Assembly (NCBI GenBank): GCA_002150815.3
Contig: NDFF03000015.1
Span: 1 to 64,000, forward strand
Direction: 5' to 3'
Length of the DNA: 64,000 nt
Origin: Grammothele lineata
Lineage: Eukaryota; Basidiomycota; Agaricomycetes; Polyporales; Polyporaceae
The notes under the pieces were generated by a model. The model saw only the letters and a list, made by a program, of their open reading frames with translations. It ran no database searches and was not told the origin of the DNA. This document shows, one piece after another, positions 22,717-33,133 of this stretch (position 1 is its first letter; each line of letters starts with the position of its first letter). A program made the position numbers and the translations under genes.

Positions 22717-22748
22717 AGGACCCCGGATAATACGGTTATATGCCTGAT
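22717..22748 (+). repeat. Left terminal inverted repeat
   Basis: Begins AGGACCCCGGATAATACGG. It matches the reverse complement of 23858-23889 at 28 of 32 positions; differences are at positions 16, 19, 20 and 21. Confidence 0.85.
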
Positions 22749-22775
22749 TTTTCGGGGCCCTTCGGGCCCCTTTTT

Positions 22776-23852
22776 GGTCCGAATCGTATAGAGGGGTCCG
22801 GACCGCATTTTGGTCCGAATTCTGGGCAGACTTCAAGCAGTAGGCCACCGCCGGTCCGAATTCTGGTCAGGCCTCAAAAATCGCGATTTTTCTTCGCCCA
22901 ACCCCCAAAATCGCTCTGGGGCGCTCTGCAGCACTCCTCAGTAAGTACTGACAAGGTGGGAAAGAAGAGCGCATATGGCAGGGATGATGTATAGAGCATG
23001 TGTAGTCCCCTTGTGGCAAGTTGGCTACGAGAGCTGGTCTATAGACATCATGAAGAGGCTCATGGCCGCGAAACCTATTTTATGGATGCAGAGCTTTTCA
23101 AATACTAAGATTAAAATATCATACGTCACAAGAGCGAAGGTTTATTTGTATGATGCGGAGTATTGAGTCGATGCGCCGTGAGCAGGACGAGATAAGCGTC
23201 AAATGATAAGTATGTCTGCGCGGACCACTCGGTTTCAAGTAGAACGCGACTTGGTTGACCCGAAAGGCCTTCGAGCAGCGCCGTGGCATACGCAGGACAA
23301 CTTGAAGGCGACTTGCTGAGGAACACATTCACAGTATCAGAGAGATTGTGCAGAGCAGCATTGAACATGTAACGCCGATGAAAGGTGAAGATATGCTCAG
23401 GCTTTTGTGCGTAGTAGAACGCGCCGTGCGGACTCGTAGCCTGTTAGTACTGGTCTGGCAAGTATGCTTAGTAGAGCCGCTTACGTCGGAGCGTGAAGTA
23501 ATTATCACGAGAAAAGAACATGGACTAGCCGCGCCCTCATACATGTTCATTGCTCTGGAATATCTGGGTTTGAATATACTGATGAACTTAGATTAGAAAC
23601 AATAGCTGATCTTGTAAAGCCGCTGTACTAGAGCAGTACCCATTTTCGAACTCCGCGCTCACAATAGACGGCCGCTGCAGGCGCCGGCTGCGGGTGGCGC
23701 TGGTCAGTGAAGCTGGTCCGAATCCGGTCAGCCATTGGTGGGCACCTTGTTCTGGTCCGAATTGTTGATCAATCCTGGTCGCGCGAAAGGGCTACCTTTG
23801 GTCCGAAAATCCGTCAGGGCTCCCCTGCGGGGCCCCCCATTCTGGTCCGAAT
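22776..23852 (+). repeat. Subterminal direct repeats GGTCCGAA
   Basis: Copies at 22776, 22812, 22853, 23715, 23754, 23800 and 23844, all in the same orientation and clustered within about 180 bases of each end. Such subterminal motifs are typical transposase-binding sites. Confidence 0.75.
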
Positions 23853-23857
23853 CGCCC

Positions 23858-23889
23858 ATCAGGCATATGGGCGGATTATCCGGGGTCCT
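23858..23889 (-). repeat. Right terminal inverted repeat
   Basis: Ends ATTATCCGGGGTCCT at 23889 and is the inverted partner of 22717-22748. Confidence 0.85.
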
Positions 23890-23897
23890 GGCCCTCG
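23890..23897 (+). repeat. Partner half of the 8-base target-site duplication
   Basis: GGCCCTCG directly follows the transposon end at 23889 and is the exact reverse complement of 535-542. Confidence 0.75.
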
Positions 23898-24016
23898 CGA
23901 CCATAGAGTGGGGTGTAAACGGCGGCCTGCATGTCGGCCAAAGACAGGTAAGAACCTGTACGGCAAAGAGGCGTCCGAGCGGACTTGAGCGGAGGGGTGG
24001 GAGGCGAGAAAGACAT
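23890..24016 (-). pseudogene. 5' half of the transposon-split gene
   Basis: An ATG at 24016 on the minus strand opens 42 codons (Met-Ser-Phe-Ser-Pro-Pro start, ending TPLYGREG) plus one base. It then runs into the transposon end, where the frame stops within a few codons. The remaining 160 codons are at 543-1024 on the plus strand; the join through one copy of the 8-base duplication is in frame with no gap. The 127 and 482 base pieces add to 609, exactly 203 codons with the stop. A TATTATA element on the minus strand at 24189-24195 could be its promoter. No function is recognised. Confidence 0.7.
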
Positions 24017-25342
24017 GGTGCGCTTCCGCTGGGGACAAGCAAGGTGAGGAGAGGAGGACGTGGAGGGGAACATGGGGCGAGCCACTGCGCACGACATCGG
24101 AGAGCGTATGAGGGCGAAGGAGAGAAGTGGAGAGGTTCGGCTTACAGAGACAGAGAGACAATGGGCCCTCGACCAGTACTGGGCGGGGTATAATACCGCC
24201 TCTCCACGCCACGCCACGTGACTGCAGTTGCCATAAACGGATAGCCGGTTAGCACCGGCCTATTAAATTCGAGTCAAGCCGGGCGCTCCGCAGTGTGTTC
24301 CGTCCCGAGCACTTCCAGGCCCGGCGTCATCCCCGCACGCCTGGGGCTGGCGACGGCGTCGGGGGCGGCGGGCAGGCGGTGTATTCGTCGCCGAGCTGTG
24401 GAGAAACACAACCGCGATGAGCAGTGGCAACTGTCAGGGTCGAACGTCGACAGCGGTCGCCTTTGTCAACGGCGCTGGCTTCTGCAGTCTTGATCATCTG
24501 ATGTCCAGTCCTGGGCGAGCTGCAACGCTATATCCGTGCACGGGCGGGACAGGACGCAACGCTGAGGGTACAGACAGCCCTTGAACCTTTAGGGCGGGTT
24601 CGGGGCACCTAGGGGCGGAGATGTGCGGCTGTATATGTTGTGTTCTACGTTTCAGGTGTGGGTCGGGGAAAGAGAGATCGGCAGCTACCGAGGCCCACGC
24701 TACAATAGGGATGGCCTAAACCTTGCACTCGATACGTTTGCGCGTTGGTCCTCCTCTGTTCACCATGTCCAAGCCATGGACCAAATCAGGTTTTCGTGGA
24801 CATCTTCAGCCCTAGAAAGAACTTCTTGTGCTGTCGAGAGGAGTTAGGGCGGCTGTTGAAGATTGTAAAGTAGTGGATATTTGAGTTATATGCACGGGCG
24901 GATCCAGGCATGAGGAGGCCGGATTACGGACATGTAGAGGACAGATGCCGGGGGACAGAAAATGGACAGAGCTACGATGATGATGAGGGAAGCAGAGAGG
25001 GTGGCCGACGAAGAAGGCGAACTCTGCTCGCCCCCACTGCCATTCCCTTCGCTGACGCCGGTACGAGGCATCACCTCGATCTAATCGTCTTATCTGGTCC
25101 ACCCGCAGTCACTCTTATGCCCTTATCGCGTCCACCAAGCGTGTACCAGGAGCCACTAACTGGTCGACCGAATGCACTCTGTCCCCTGAGCACTCCCAGT
25201 CTGCCACAACGCTAGCTTGAACCCTGCTACCTCGTGGGGTACACCTGGCGGCTCGCATAGCTCACCCACCCATTCCCGGCATTCACCTTCACCGCCGCCC
25301 GACACACCGCCGCCTGTGCACTGACTCAGACTCGGACAGACC
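24017..25342. other. Intergenic, no gene recognised
   Basis: The left part holds the promoter side of the split gene, including a TATTATA-like element at 24189-24195 on the minus strand. The rest, up to the urease start, has only motif-free open frames. Confidence 0.4.
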
Positions 25343-28300
25343 ATGCGTATCTCTCCCAGGGAGGAAGCGAAGCTCCTCCTCCATCAGGCGAGTTTCCCCA
25401 CGTCCGCGCCGCGCCTTCTCGTTGACTGACGCGCGGCGGTATGTAGGCGGGATTCCTCGCGCAAAAGCGCCTCGCGCGGGGTTTGCAGCTGAATCAAACC
25501 GAGGCAATCGCTCTCATCGCAACCCAGCTCCAAGAGCGCATCAGAGATGGCAAGCATTCCGTCGCGGAGCTTATGCAGCATGGCAAGACGATGCTGGGAA
25601 GGAGGCATGTCTTGCCTGGTGTGTCGGCACTGCTCCACGAGATCCAGGTGGAGGGGACGTTCCTTGACGGGTGAGCGTCGTGTTATCATGCTGCGACGTG
25701 TTTTGTTGACGCGTACACTGGGTATATGCGCATCTAATCGTCTCCACATTCCGCATCGTGCAATCGCAGCGTGTTCCTTGTAACCGTGCACGACCCAATC
25801 TGCACAGAAGAAGGCGACCTGGAGGCGGCGCTCTATGGGTCGTTCTTGCCTGTACCAAAGCGAGATGTCTTCCCCGCGGGCAACACGGCGGAATACTCCC
25901 GCGAGAACGCACCAGGCGCTATGGTCGTGAAAGGGGACAGAATTCTTATAAACAAGGGAAGAGAGCGCGTCAAACTTCGTGTCACGAACAACGGCGACCG
26001 GCCTGTGCAGGTGCGCAAACCTCTTTTCCGTTGTATCGCATGTGGCAGCGACCCCGGAGAGGAAGTTGCATTCACTACCATTCTATCACTTGGAGGAACT
26101 CCTTCGATTGAAACATGCCTTCCTACACCCCAACGCTGGCTCATCTGTCTTCTTAGATTGGCTCGCATTATCATTTCATCGAGACGAACCCCGCGCTTGC
26201 ATTTGACCGTGGCAAGGCCTACGGCAAGCGCCTCGACATCGCAGCCGGCACTGCTGTGCGGTTCGAGCCTGGCGACACCAAGACTGTCACGCTCGTCGCG
26301 ATTGCGGGCGCAAAGATCATCACCGGCGGCAACCGACTTGCCACAGGCGTTGTCGATCTCGGGCGCACCGACGAGATCGTCCGCAACCTCGTTCAGAAGG
26401 GGTTCGGACACGTGCCCGAGCCCGGTGCGCTCGAGGTCTCCGAGGACACGGACATTGGGCGCGACACATACGTCGCGATGTTCGGACCCACGGTCGGTGA
26501 CAGTGTCAGGCTAGGTGACACTGCGCTGTGGGTCGTCGTGGAGCGCGATATGGTGAGTTAGGGAGCGTTCTGATTGTTGCGCGCGGCTCATGTCTACAGG
26601 CTGTGTACGGAGACGAGGTGAAGTTCGGCGGAGGTAGGCTTTGAGGTTGCTTGCCTGGCCTATTGCTGATATACGAATTAGGAAAGAGCATCCGGGAGGG
26701 TATGGGCCAGGCTACAGACAGGCCTGCGGCCGACACACTTGACTTGGTGATCACCAGTGCGCTGATCGTCGATTGGTCCGGGATTTATAAGGTGAGACAC
26801 CGACATCCTGTCCAAGAAATAAGGACACTGACATTACGCCAGGCAGATGTCGGTGTCAAGGATGGCAAGATTAAGGGCATAGGCAAGGCTGGTAACCCCG
26901 ACGTCATGGCCGGAGTCCACCCGGACCTCGTCATAGGCTCAGCAACCGAGGTCATCGCAGGGGAAAAGCTCATCCTCACTGCTGGGGCCGTCGACGCTCA
27001 CGTGCACTACATCTGTCCGCAACAAGTCACGGAGGCGCTCGCCATGGGGACAACGACCATCATCGGCGGCGGGACTGGTCCCAGCGCGGGCACGAACGCG
27101 ACAACGTGCACCCCTAGCCCGTTCTATATGCGGCACATGTTCGCTGCGACGGACGGCATGCCAATGAACTTCGCGTTTACGGGCAAGGGTAACGACAGTG
27201 GCGTGAAAGCGCTCGAGGATATCGTCGTGGCAGGCGCAGCGGGACTTAAGCTGCACGAGGACTGGGGCTCTACACCCTCGGTCATTGTCAACGCACTAGA
27301 TGTGGGTGACAAGTACGACGTTCAGGTCAATATTCACACGGACACTCTCAACGAGAGTGGATTCGTTGAGAGTGAGTCCTGTCTCGCACGAGTCATCGAG
27401 GGGTGCTAACGCCTCTTCAGGTACCATTGCCGCTTTCGGAGGGCGCACTATCCACACCTATCACACTGAGGGTGCAGGTATGTCCCTGTCAATCTGAAGT
27501 ACGGCGAGCGTCATTTTGATCCGTTGTCATAGGTGGAGGACATGCCCCCGATATAATCGTTGTGTGTGGGCTGGACAACGTCCTACCATCCTCGACGAAC
27601 CCGACGCGTCCATACACGAACAACACGTTGGACGAACACCTGGACGTACGCTACCAGGGGCATTCACCCGCGACGACATTCTCTGACAGTTAGGTCACAG
27701 ATGCTCATGGTCTGCCACCACCTCGACAAGTCCATCCCCGAGGACCTCGCTTTCGCAGAGTCTCGCATCCGTGCGGAGACTGTTGCGGCGGAAGACGTGC
27801 TTCACGACACTGGCGCTATCTCGATGATAAGCTCAGACTCCCAGGCGATGGGCCGCGTTGGCGAAGTTGTCGCCCGAACGTGGCGCACAGCCAGCAAGAT
27901 GCGCGAGTTCCGCGGGCCGCTGTCTTCACTGGGAGACAGTGACGGCTGCGACAATGCGCGCGTGAAGCGCTATATTTCCAAGTACACTATCAACCCGTAC
28001 GTGCTCGCCTTTCCTCTGCCGCGGCAGCTCGACGTGGATAGTCTGGGACTTATGTCGAGTCAATGTTCTCAGGGCCATCACCCACGGCATGAGCCATCTC
28101 GTCGGGCAAGTCGCCGTCGGGACGCTCGCTGACCTCGTACTGTGGAAGCCGGAGAACTTTGGCGCGAAGCCCGAGATGGTCATCAAGTCGGGCGTCATCG
28201 CCTGGGCACAGGTTCGTCGCTATTTTCCTTTCTGGGAGACCTCCCGCCTCCCACTCCACACCGCCCCCTATTGCCCGGACTCTCGCTGACTCTGTCTGAC

Positions 28301-28659
28301 ACGATTGAAATATATTTGTGCGACAGATGGGCGACGCCAACGCTTCAATCCCGACCGTCCAGCCATTCATGGGCCGCCCCATGTGGGGCTCGTACGCCGC
28401 CTCAGCTGCGCTCAACTCGGTATCCTTCGCCTCCGAAATATCCATCACGTCCGGTACCGTTGCGTCATACGGCCTCAAGAAGCGCTTCGAGGCGGTGCGG
28501 AACTGCCGCAAGGTGACGAAGAAGGACATGAAGTGGAACGACGTAACGCCAGCGATGAAGGTCGACCCAGAGAGCTACGAGGTACGCGCGGACGGGGAGC
28601 TGATGGACATTGAGCCCGCGACGAGGCTTCCGCTCGCGCGTTATTACAACATCTTTTGA
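25343..28659 (+). CDS. Urease (urea amidohydrolase), single-chain nickel enzyme
   Basis: Hydrolyses urea to ammonia and carbamate in the cytosol. As in all fungi, the bacterial gamma, beta and alpha subunits are fused. Gamma part: [11 protein letters not shown] / [17 protein letters not shown]. Beta part: [44 protein letters not shown]. Alpha part: YGPTVGD-like [14 protein letters not shown], the nickel ligands of [11 protein letters not shown], the carbamylated lysine in [37 protein letters not shown], the flap histidine in MVCHHL, and [12 protein letters not shown] with the last ligand. It ends at RYYNIF, TGA at 28657-28659. About ten introns. Intron 1 (25388-25446) starts with GC instead of GT. 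All active-site residues I looked for are present. Accessory nickel-loading genes are not in the window. Confidence 0.93.
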
Positions 28660-31534
28660 AACCACAAGAGAAATGTGGAAGAGGAAGTGTCAACTTATTG
28701 TACGAATACTCGTCTGGTGATGACGTTCAATTTGAGCGTACCGTTGAACAAATCGTGCTTGGTTGGGCCCAGATTCGAACTTGCTGCGGGACAGATAACA
28801 CACAATACTTCAGGGCAAGCGGTGGGACGACCATCACAGCTGATGCCTCCCCGCGCCAGGAAGACGAGTGTTGCATGCAAATACACTAAGATATCAAAGT
28901 CGGCCTCCGCTGAAGGAGCGTCTATGATACTGCTCGCTACGCTGAGCGAGCTCCGCACACCCTTGCATATGCCCATTTGTGCTAATGACGAACGCAAGCG
29001 CCGCTGTGCCTGAAGCTTCTATCCACAGCGCTTTCTCCGGTCCCGACCAAGAGCTGCCAAAATTTCCGGGCGGTACGGACGTAATTGAAACAACATCCGA
29101 ATGGCTGCATGGAGGGAGAGATGGGGCCAACGCAAAGCCTTGTCAACCGACCTTTCTCTAGACTCGAGGAAGGGGGAACCACGTCCGAAGTTCGAAGACA
29201 ATGTATAGATGCAATATGGTAAGAGCATGTCCTTTAGCTGAGAGTTACGTTACTACGAGTGATAGTGTTTCCATAACTGGCTCATGACCCACGCTTTTCA
29301 TTCCAAGTGCGTAGCGCTGTGCATCGCGAAGGGTGGAACCAGCATTCACTTCATGACGCGGAATCTGACTGGCCGTTGAAGTTCTGTCACGTCTTTAGAT
29401 TATACAAGACAGCCCTCTTGAGGCGTTCTACGATTATCATGGATTGACAGCACTACGATTCGTGAATATCGCTCACAGCATGAAAACCGTGTAATGAAAA
29501 TGCTCATTCCTGATGTTTCAGATGGCTCTTACACTTCACAAGTCCGCAGGCAGGAGATCCCGTTGCATTGGGTTGTTCGGATCCGGTGCGTTTCACCGAT
29601 ACCCTCATGCATTCTCTATAAGCTAGACGCAAGGCTATAGATCTCGCGCCGCCGTCACATTCTAGCACGCCTACTCTAACAATTCAGTTGACGATGTCCT
29701 ACAAAAGCATGGCGTCCGCCACCGACACGAAGCGGATCAGCAAACACCTGGGGGGTTGGATACGACTGTCCTTCTATCCTGCGTGATCGATGGAATCTGG
29801 CGAGAATGAGCGCTCTTGTTAGCCTCAAGCTTGGCCCCGCAAGTACTTAGCAAGTATCGGCGGAGACTCGAACAACCTCCGCGCGCGTCCGAGGCAACAT
29901 CTGCCGCCCCGACCTCGGGGCCCGTGTACATATGTACAGTACTCATTGTCGTATAGCGCTGAACGCCGACCGTGCCGCCGGCGGGGGCCGCCCAGATGGC
30001 GCACTGGTGGCTGCGATCTCCCCGACCAGCAACGCTCAGATCCCTCCCACCCCTGGGCACGACCATAACGGCAGAGCCATGGCGGTGCACCCTGCAGTCT
30101 ATGCGACACGGCACTGCGGCACGCGCACACACACGCAGAATCCTTCTGATCCTCGGGCCTGTAAGCTTGCTGGGCTTTGTCACAGCAGCACATTACGTCG
30201 AGTGAAGCGACGGCTCGCAGAGGGGGCTGCGACCGCAACGGCGAATGCGTACAGTGCGTTGACAGGCTCGTGTACGTTGTGTACGAAACTACGCGCGTCA
30301 AGGGCAGCTTCGTCGTCGGTAGACTACGGAGCGTACGTTACGCGCATCGGCCTCTCGACTCTCGACGCACATCCGCAGTCATCCCGGGTGCCCTCCCTCG
30401 GCCCGATGGCACGCTTTCGACTGGCCAGCGCCCCGGGCGCGCCCTCGGACGAAGCTATAGATCCCGGATAACAGCAGCTGAGTAACGTTGAAACCAGCCA
30501 AGAGGAGCGGCGTGCGCCCGCGCGATCTCGGACGATCCTGATATGCGCGCGTATTGTGCACCGCTGTGGTCATCCTGGGGGCAACCCTCGCCTGATGCCA
30601 GCCCTGCAGGAGCGAACCGGGACCATGTTCGGAGGAGGGGGTGGCGCGGCGCGTCCACTGGCAGCAGCCATTTGTGATCGGGGTTGCGGTGGAGCACGAC
30701 CCCAGTCGTCGGGGCTGCCGCCGGCTCCATCTCCACACGCCGACTAATAACCTCGAGGCTTGACCTTGTACGTTCTTCCACCTTTGATCTGGGGACGTAA
30801 GCTGACTACTGGGGGAACGAGTAGACGGTAAGTGGGGTTTATCGTGTTTCAGCAGGCGAGAAAATTAGTCCGAATACGGCGGGGCAAAGATGGTAGAGAT
30901 GTGAGATATTGTACGAGCGTCGAAAGAAGGATTGACATGCGATAGATACACTACAACAGCCCAAGGGTGAGGAGAGAGCGATAGCGAAAGAGTACACGAC
31001 TGAATAAAATGTCAGAAGCAGCATTAGCACAGGAAGTTCGAGAGAGAGAAAAGAAGTCCGTCCAGAGTGAGTCCATTACACAATTGTACGGATAGCACGA
31101 CAAGTAGTGGCGGTGTTGCAGGCAGGGGGAGAGGTTACGAGAGTTAGGAGATTATGCGATCTATCTAAATATGGTTCAGGCTTAGTGCTCATATCGTAGG
31201 GGTCCATGGTGCGTAACTACGCGTGTCGGTCATGTGTAGGATATAGTCTCGATAAGTTCGTCGCTCGTGGCTTCAGGCAGACCATCCGGAAAAGACCGGA
31301 AAATACTCTCGTGATGCAAGTCCGTGATAGGAAGGAGGAGAATCAAAGTCCATGTGAAGCGCAACGAGACAAGGTACGTGTGGTCCGTCCGAAATTCCGG
31401 AGCTCTGGGGGGTCATCTGCATATCCGTGCGGGGCCCGAGGCGCGTAGCGGGTGTGTGGGGAGGCTGTGAGCATGAAGGAGGAGGGAGGAGGGCTACTGT
31501 ATCAGCAACCGGTGAAAATCGAAGCGCGCTTGTC
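28660..31534. other. 2.9 kb without a recognised gene
   Basis: The urease 3' region followed by mixed sequence: AT-richer at 29200-29700 and very GC-rich at 29850-30750. Overlapping open frames on both strands near 29930-30470 are Arg/Ala-rich shadows typical of GC-rich non-coding DNA. No motif is recognised. Confidence 0.4.
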
Positions 31535-33133
31535 TCATGGCCAGCCCCCGGCGGTCTGCTGCTTCTTGATGAGGAGCGATGCCTGGAGCGCGCGGACGTG
31601 CTGCTTGTTCTCAGCGTACTGCCACTGCGAGTCTTCGTGCCTCAGCTCCGCAAACTTGCGGCCGATGCAGGAGTGGGTCATGCGGGCCTGGAGCAGAGCG
31701 CCGAAGCGACGTCTCCGGGCGCAATACCCGCACTTGCACTCCACGGTCCAGAAGGACGCGCACGGCAGAGGTCGCGAGTTGCTGTAGCGTCGAACGAAGT
31801 GTCGTGGGTCGTGTGTGGCGATGGCGCGGGCAGGCGAGGAACGATGCGTGAGAAAGGAAGGGAAATCGGTCAGTAAGTGTATTCCGCAGACAAGAGAAGG
31901 TGAGATCAGGCATGTCAAAGGTGGGATAGCAACGCATCTCATGAATCAACACGGGACACGATTATCGCTGATGATAACATGCACGCATGCGGAGTTGATG
32001 GATGGCAATGGGGAAAATCCCTTGGGACCGGGAGAAGACACTCACCCAAACTGCGAACCAGGGCCGGAGCCTTCAATGGCTTTGAGCGGACGGAAATACG
32101 GGCCTCGCCGTTTCTTGGGAGCGCGACGAGGAGGCAGTGCGACGAACTTGCTCTCAAAGTCCGCGTCAAACTCGGCTAGAGGGGATGGCGACCGTGCCTG
32201 AGGGGAAAGCTCGCGCGCATGCGGAGACACATGGCGCTCGGCATTTGACGGGCAGGGCGTGTGGTCTAGTCTGTGGCTCGAGGTCGACGGCCAGGCTCCG
32301 TCGGGTGCCGGGAGAGAGGCGTCGGGGCCGCAGCGCGAGTGTCGTTGTCTGTGCGCCCCGAGGCCTGGCGGAGGGAAGGGAGCAGCGCGGTCGACCCGGA
32401 GGCGCGCGGTGGATGGGTCACGCGCGAGCTGATGCCGGAAGGCGGCCGAGGGGCCGGCGCGCGGGCGGCCTTGAGGGAGGAGGGTTGAGATCGAGCCCGA
32501 CGCGTTATTAATCGTCTCGGGCGGCGCGTACCCCGCGCTCCTTCGAGCCGGGCCGGACGACCGGAGCTCGCCGCGCCCTGGCAACTGCACCGGGACGAGA
32601 GACGAGGGGCCGAGCAGGGCGGCGGTCGTGCCTGTCCCCGCCGCATGCGGGCCATCAACAATGCTAGTCCCGCTCGATTGCCTCTCCTGTGCCCTCCGCG
32701 AGCCGGTCGGAAAGCTCTCCTTTGCCCGCTTGCCGAACGCGTCCGACTCGGCCTCGTCCAAACCAGACGGCTCGAGCGACACCGACTTACCCTTCCCGCC
32801 CTTCCCCGCCACATCGTCCATCCGAGCGAAGAACTGTCCATGCGGCACTGCGACCGCGAGCTGGCCCCAGGTGTGTTGCGCGCGCGGATCGAGCGGGATC
32901 GCGCGCGGAATGGTGTCGTAGAAGGTGATGTCCCAGGTCGTCGCCAGGGGGTACCGCGGCTCCGGTTCTTTGGGGGCGGCCGGCGGGGCGGGGGTCGCGC
33001 GAGACGCTTTTTTCAGCGAGCGGGACCTTGTGGGCATGTTCAGCGGGATGGTCATCGTGGCGATGCGCGCCGAAGACGGTTCGGAGAAGAGCGTGGCGGT
33101 CGCGGTAGAGGATAGGAGGTTCGCGCATGCCAT
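31535..33133 (-). CDS. Hypothetical protein with C-terminal Cys cluster
   Basis: I do not recognise the family. From ATG at 33133 (MACANLL) a single open frame runs to about 32042. It has a conserved-looking block TTWDITFYDTIPRAI ... HTWGQLAVAVPHGQFFARMDD, then a long Ser/Pro/Arg-rich disordered stretch, then a basic block (PPRRAPKKRRGPYF). A GTGAGT donor follows QFG, and a CAG acceptor near 31790 joins in phase to NSRPLPCASFWTVECKCGYC, which continues to the Lys/Gln-rich end and TGA at 31535. The Cys pattern C-x8-C-x-C-x2-C may bind zinc. Other in-frame ATG codons nearby (MTIPLN) make the exact start uncertain. Confidence 0.55.

Larger units (their letters stand above)
22717..23889 (+). mobile_element. 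Complete non-autonomous DNA transposon, 1173 bases
   Basis: Both ends start AGGACCCCGGATAAT when read inward. The terminal inverted repeats extend 32 bases with 28 matches, ending in ATATGCCTGAT. Seven direct copies of GGTCCGAA lie near the two ends. Bases 22717-23250 recur inverted at 1-534. I find no transposase; short internal open frames have no motifs. An 8-base duplication, judged from 535-542 and 23890-23897, together with subterminal repeats, would fit hAT, KDZ or P-type families; the terminal sequence alone does not decide. The flanks of this copy do not match each other, unlike a simple insertion. Confidence 0.8.

Noticed and set aside
29825..30471. Overlapping long open frames on both strands
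   Set aside because: Composition is typical of GC-rich non-coding sequence; no family blocks or consistent exon chain.
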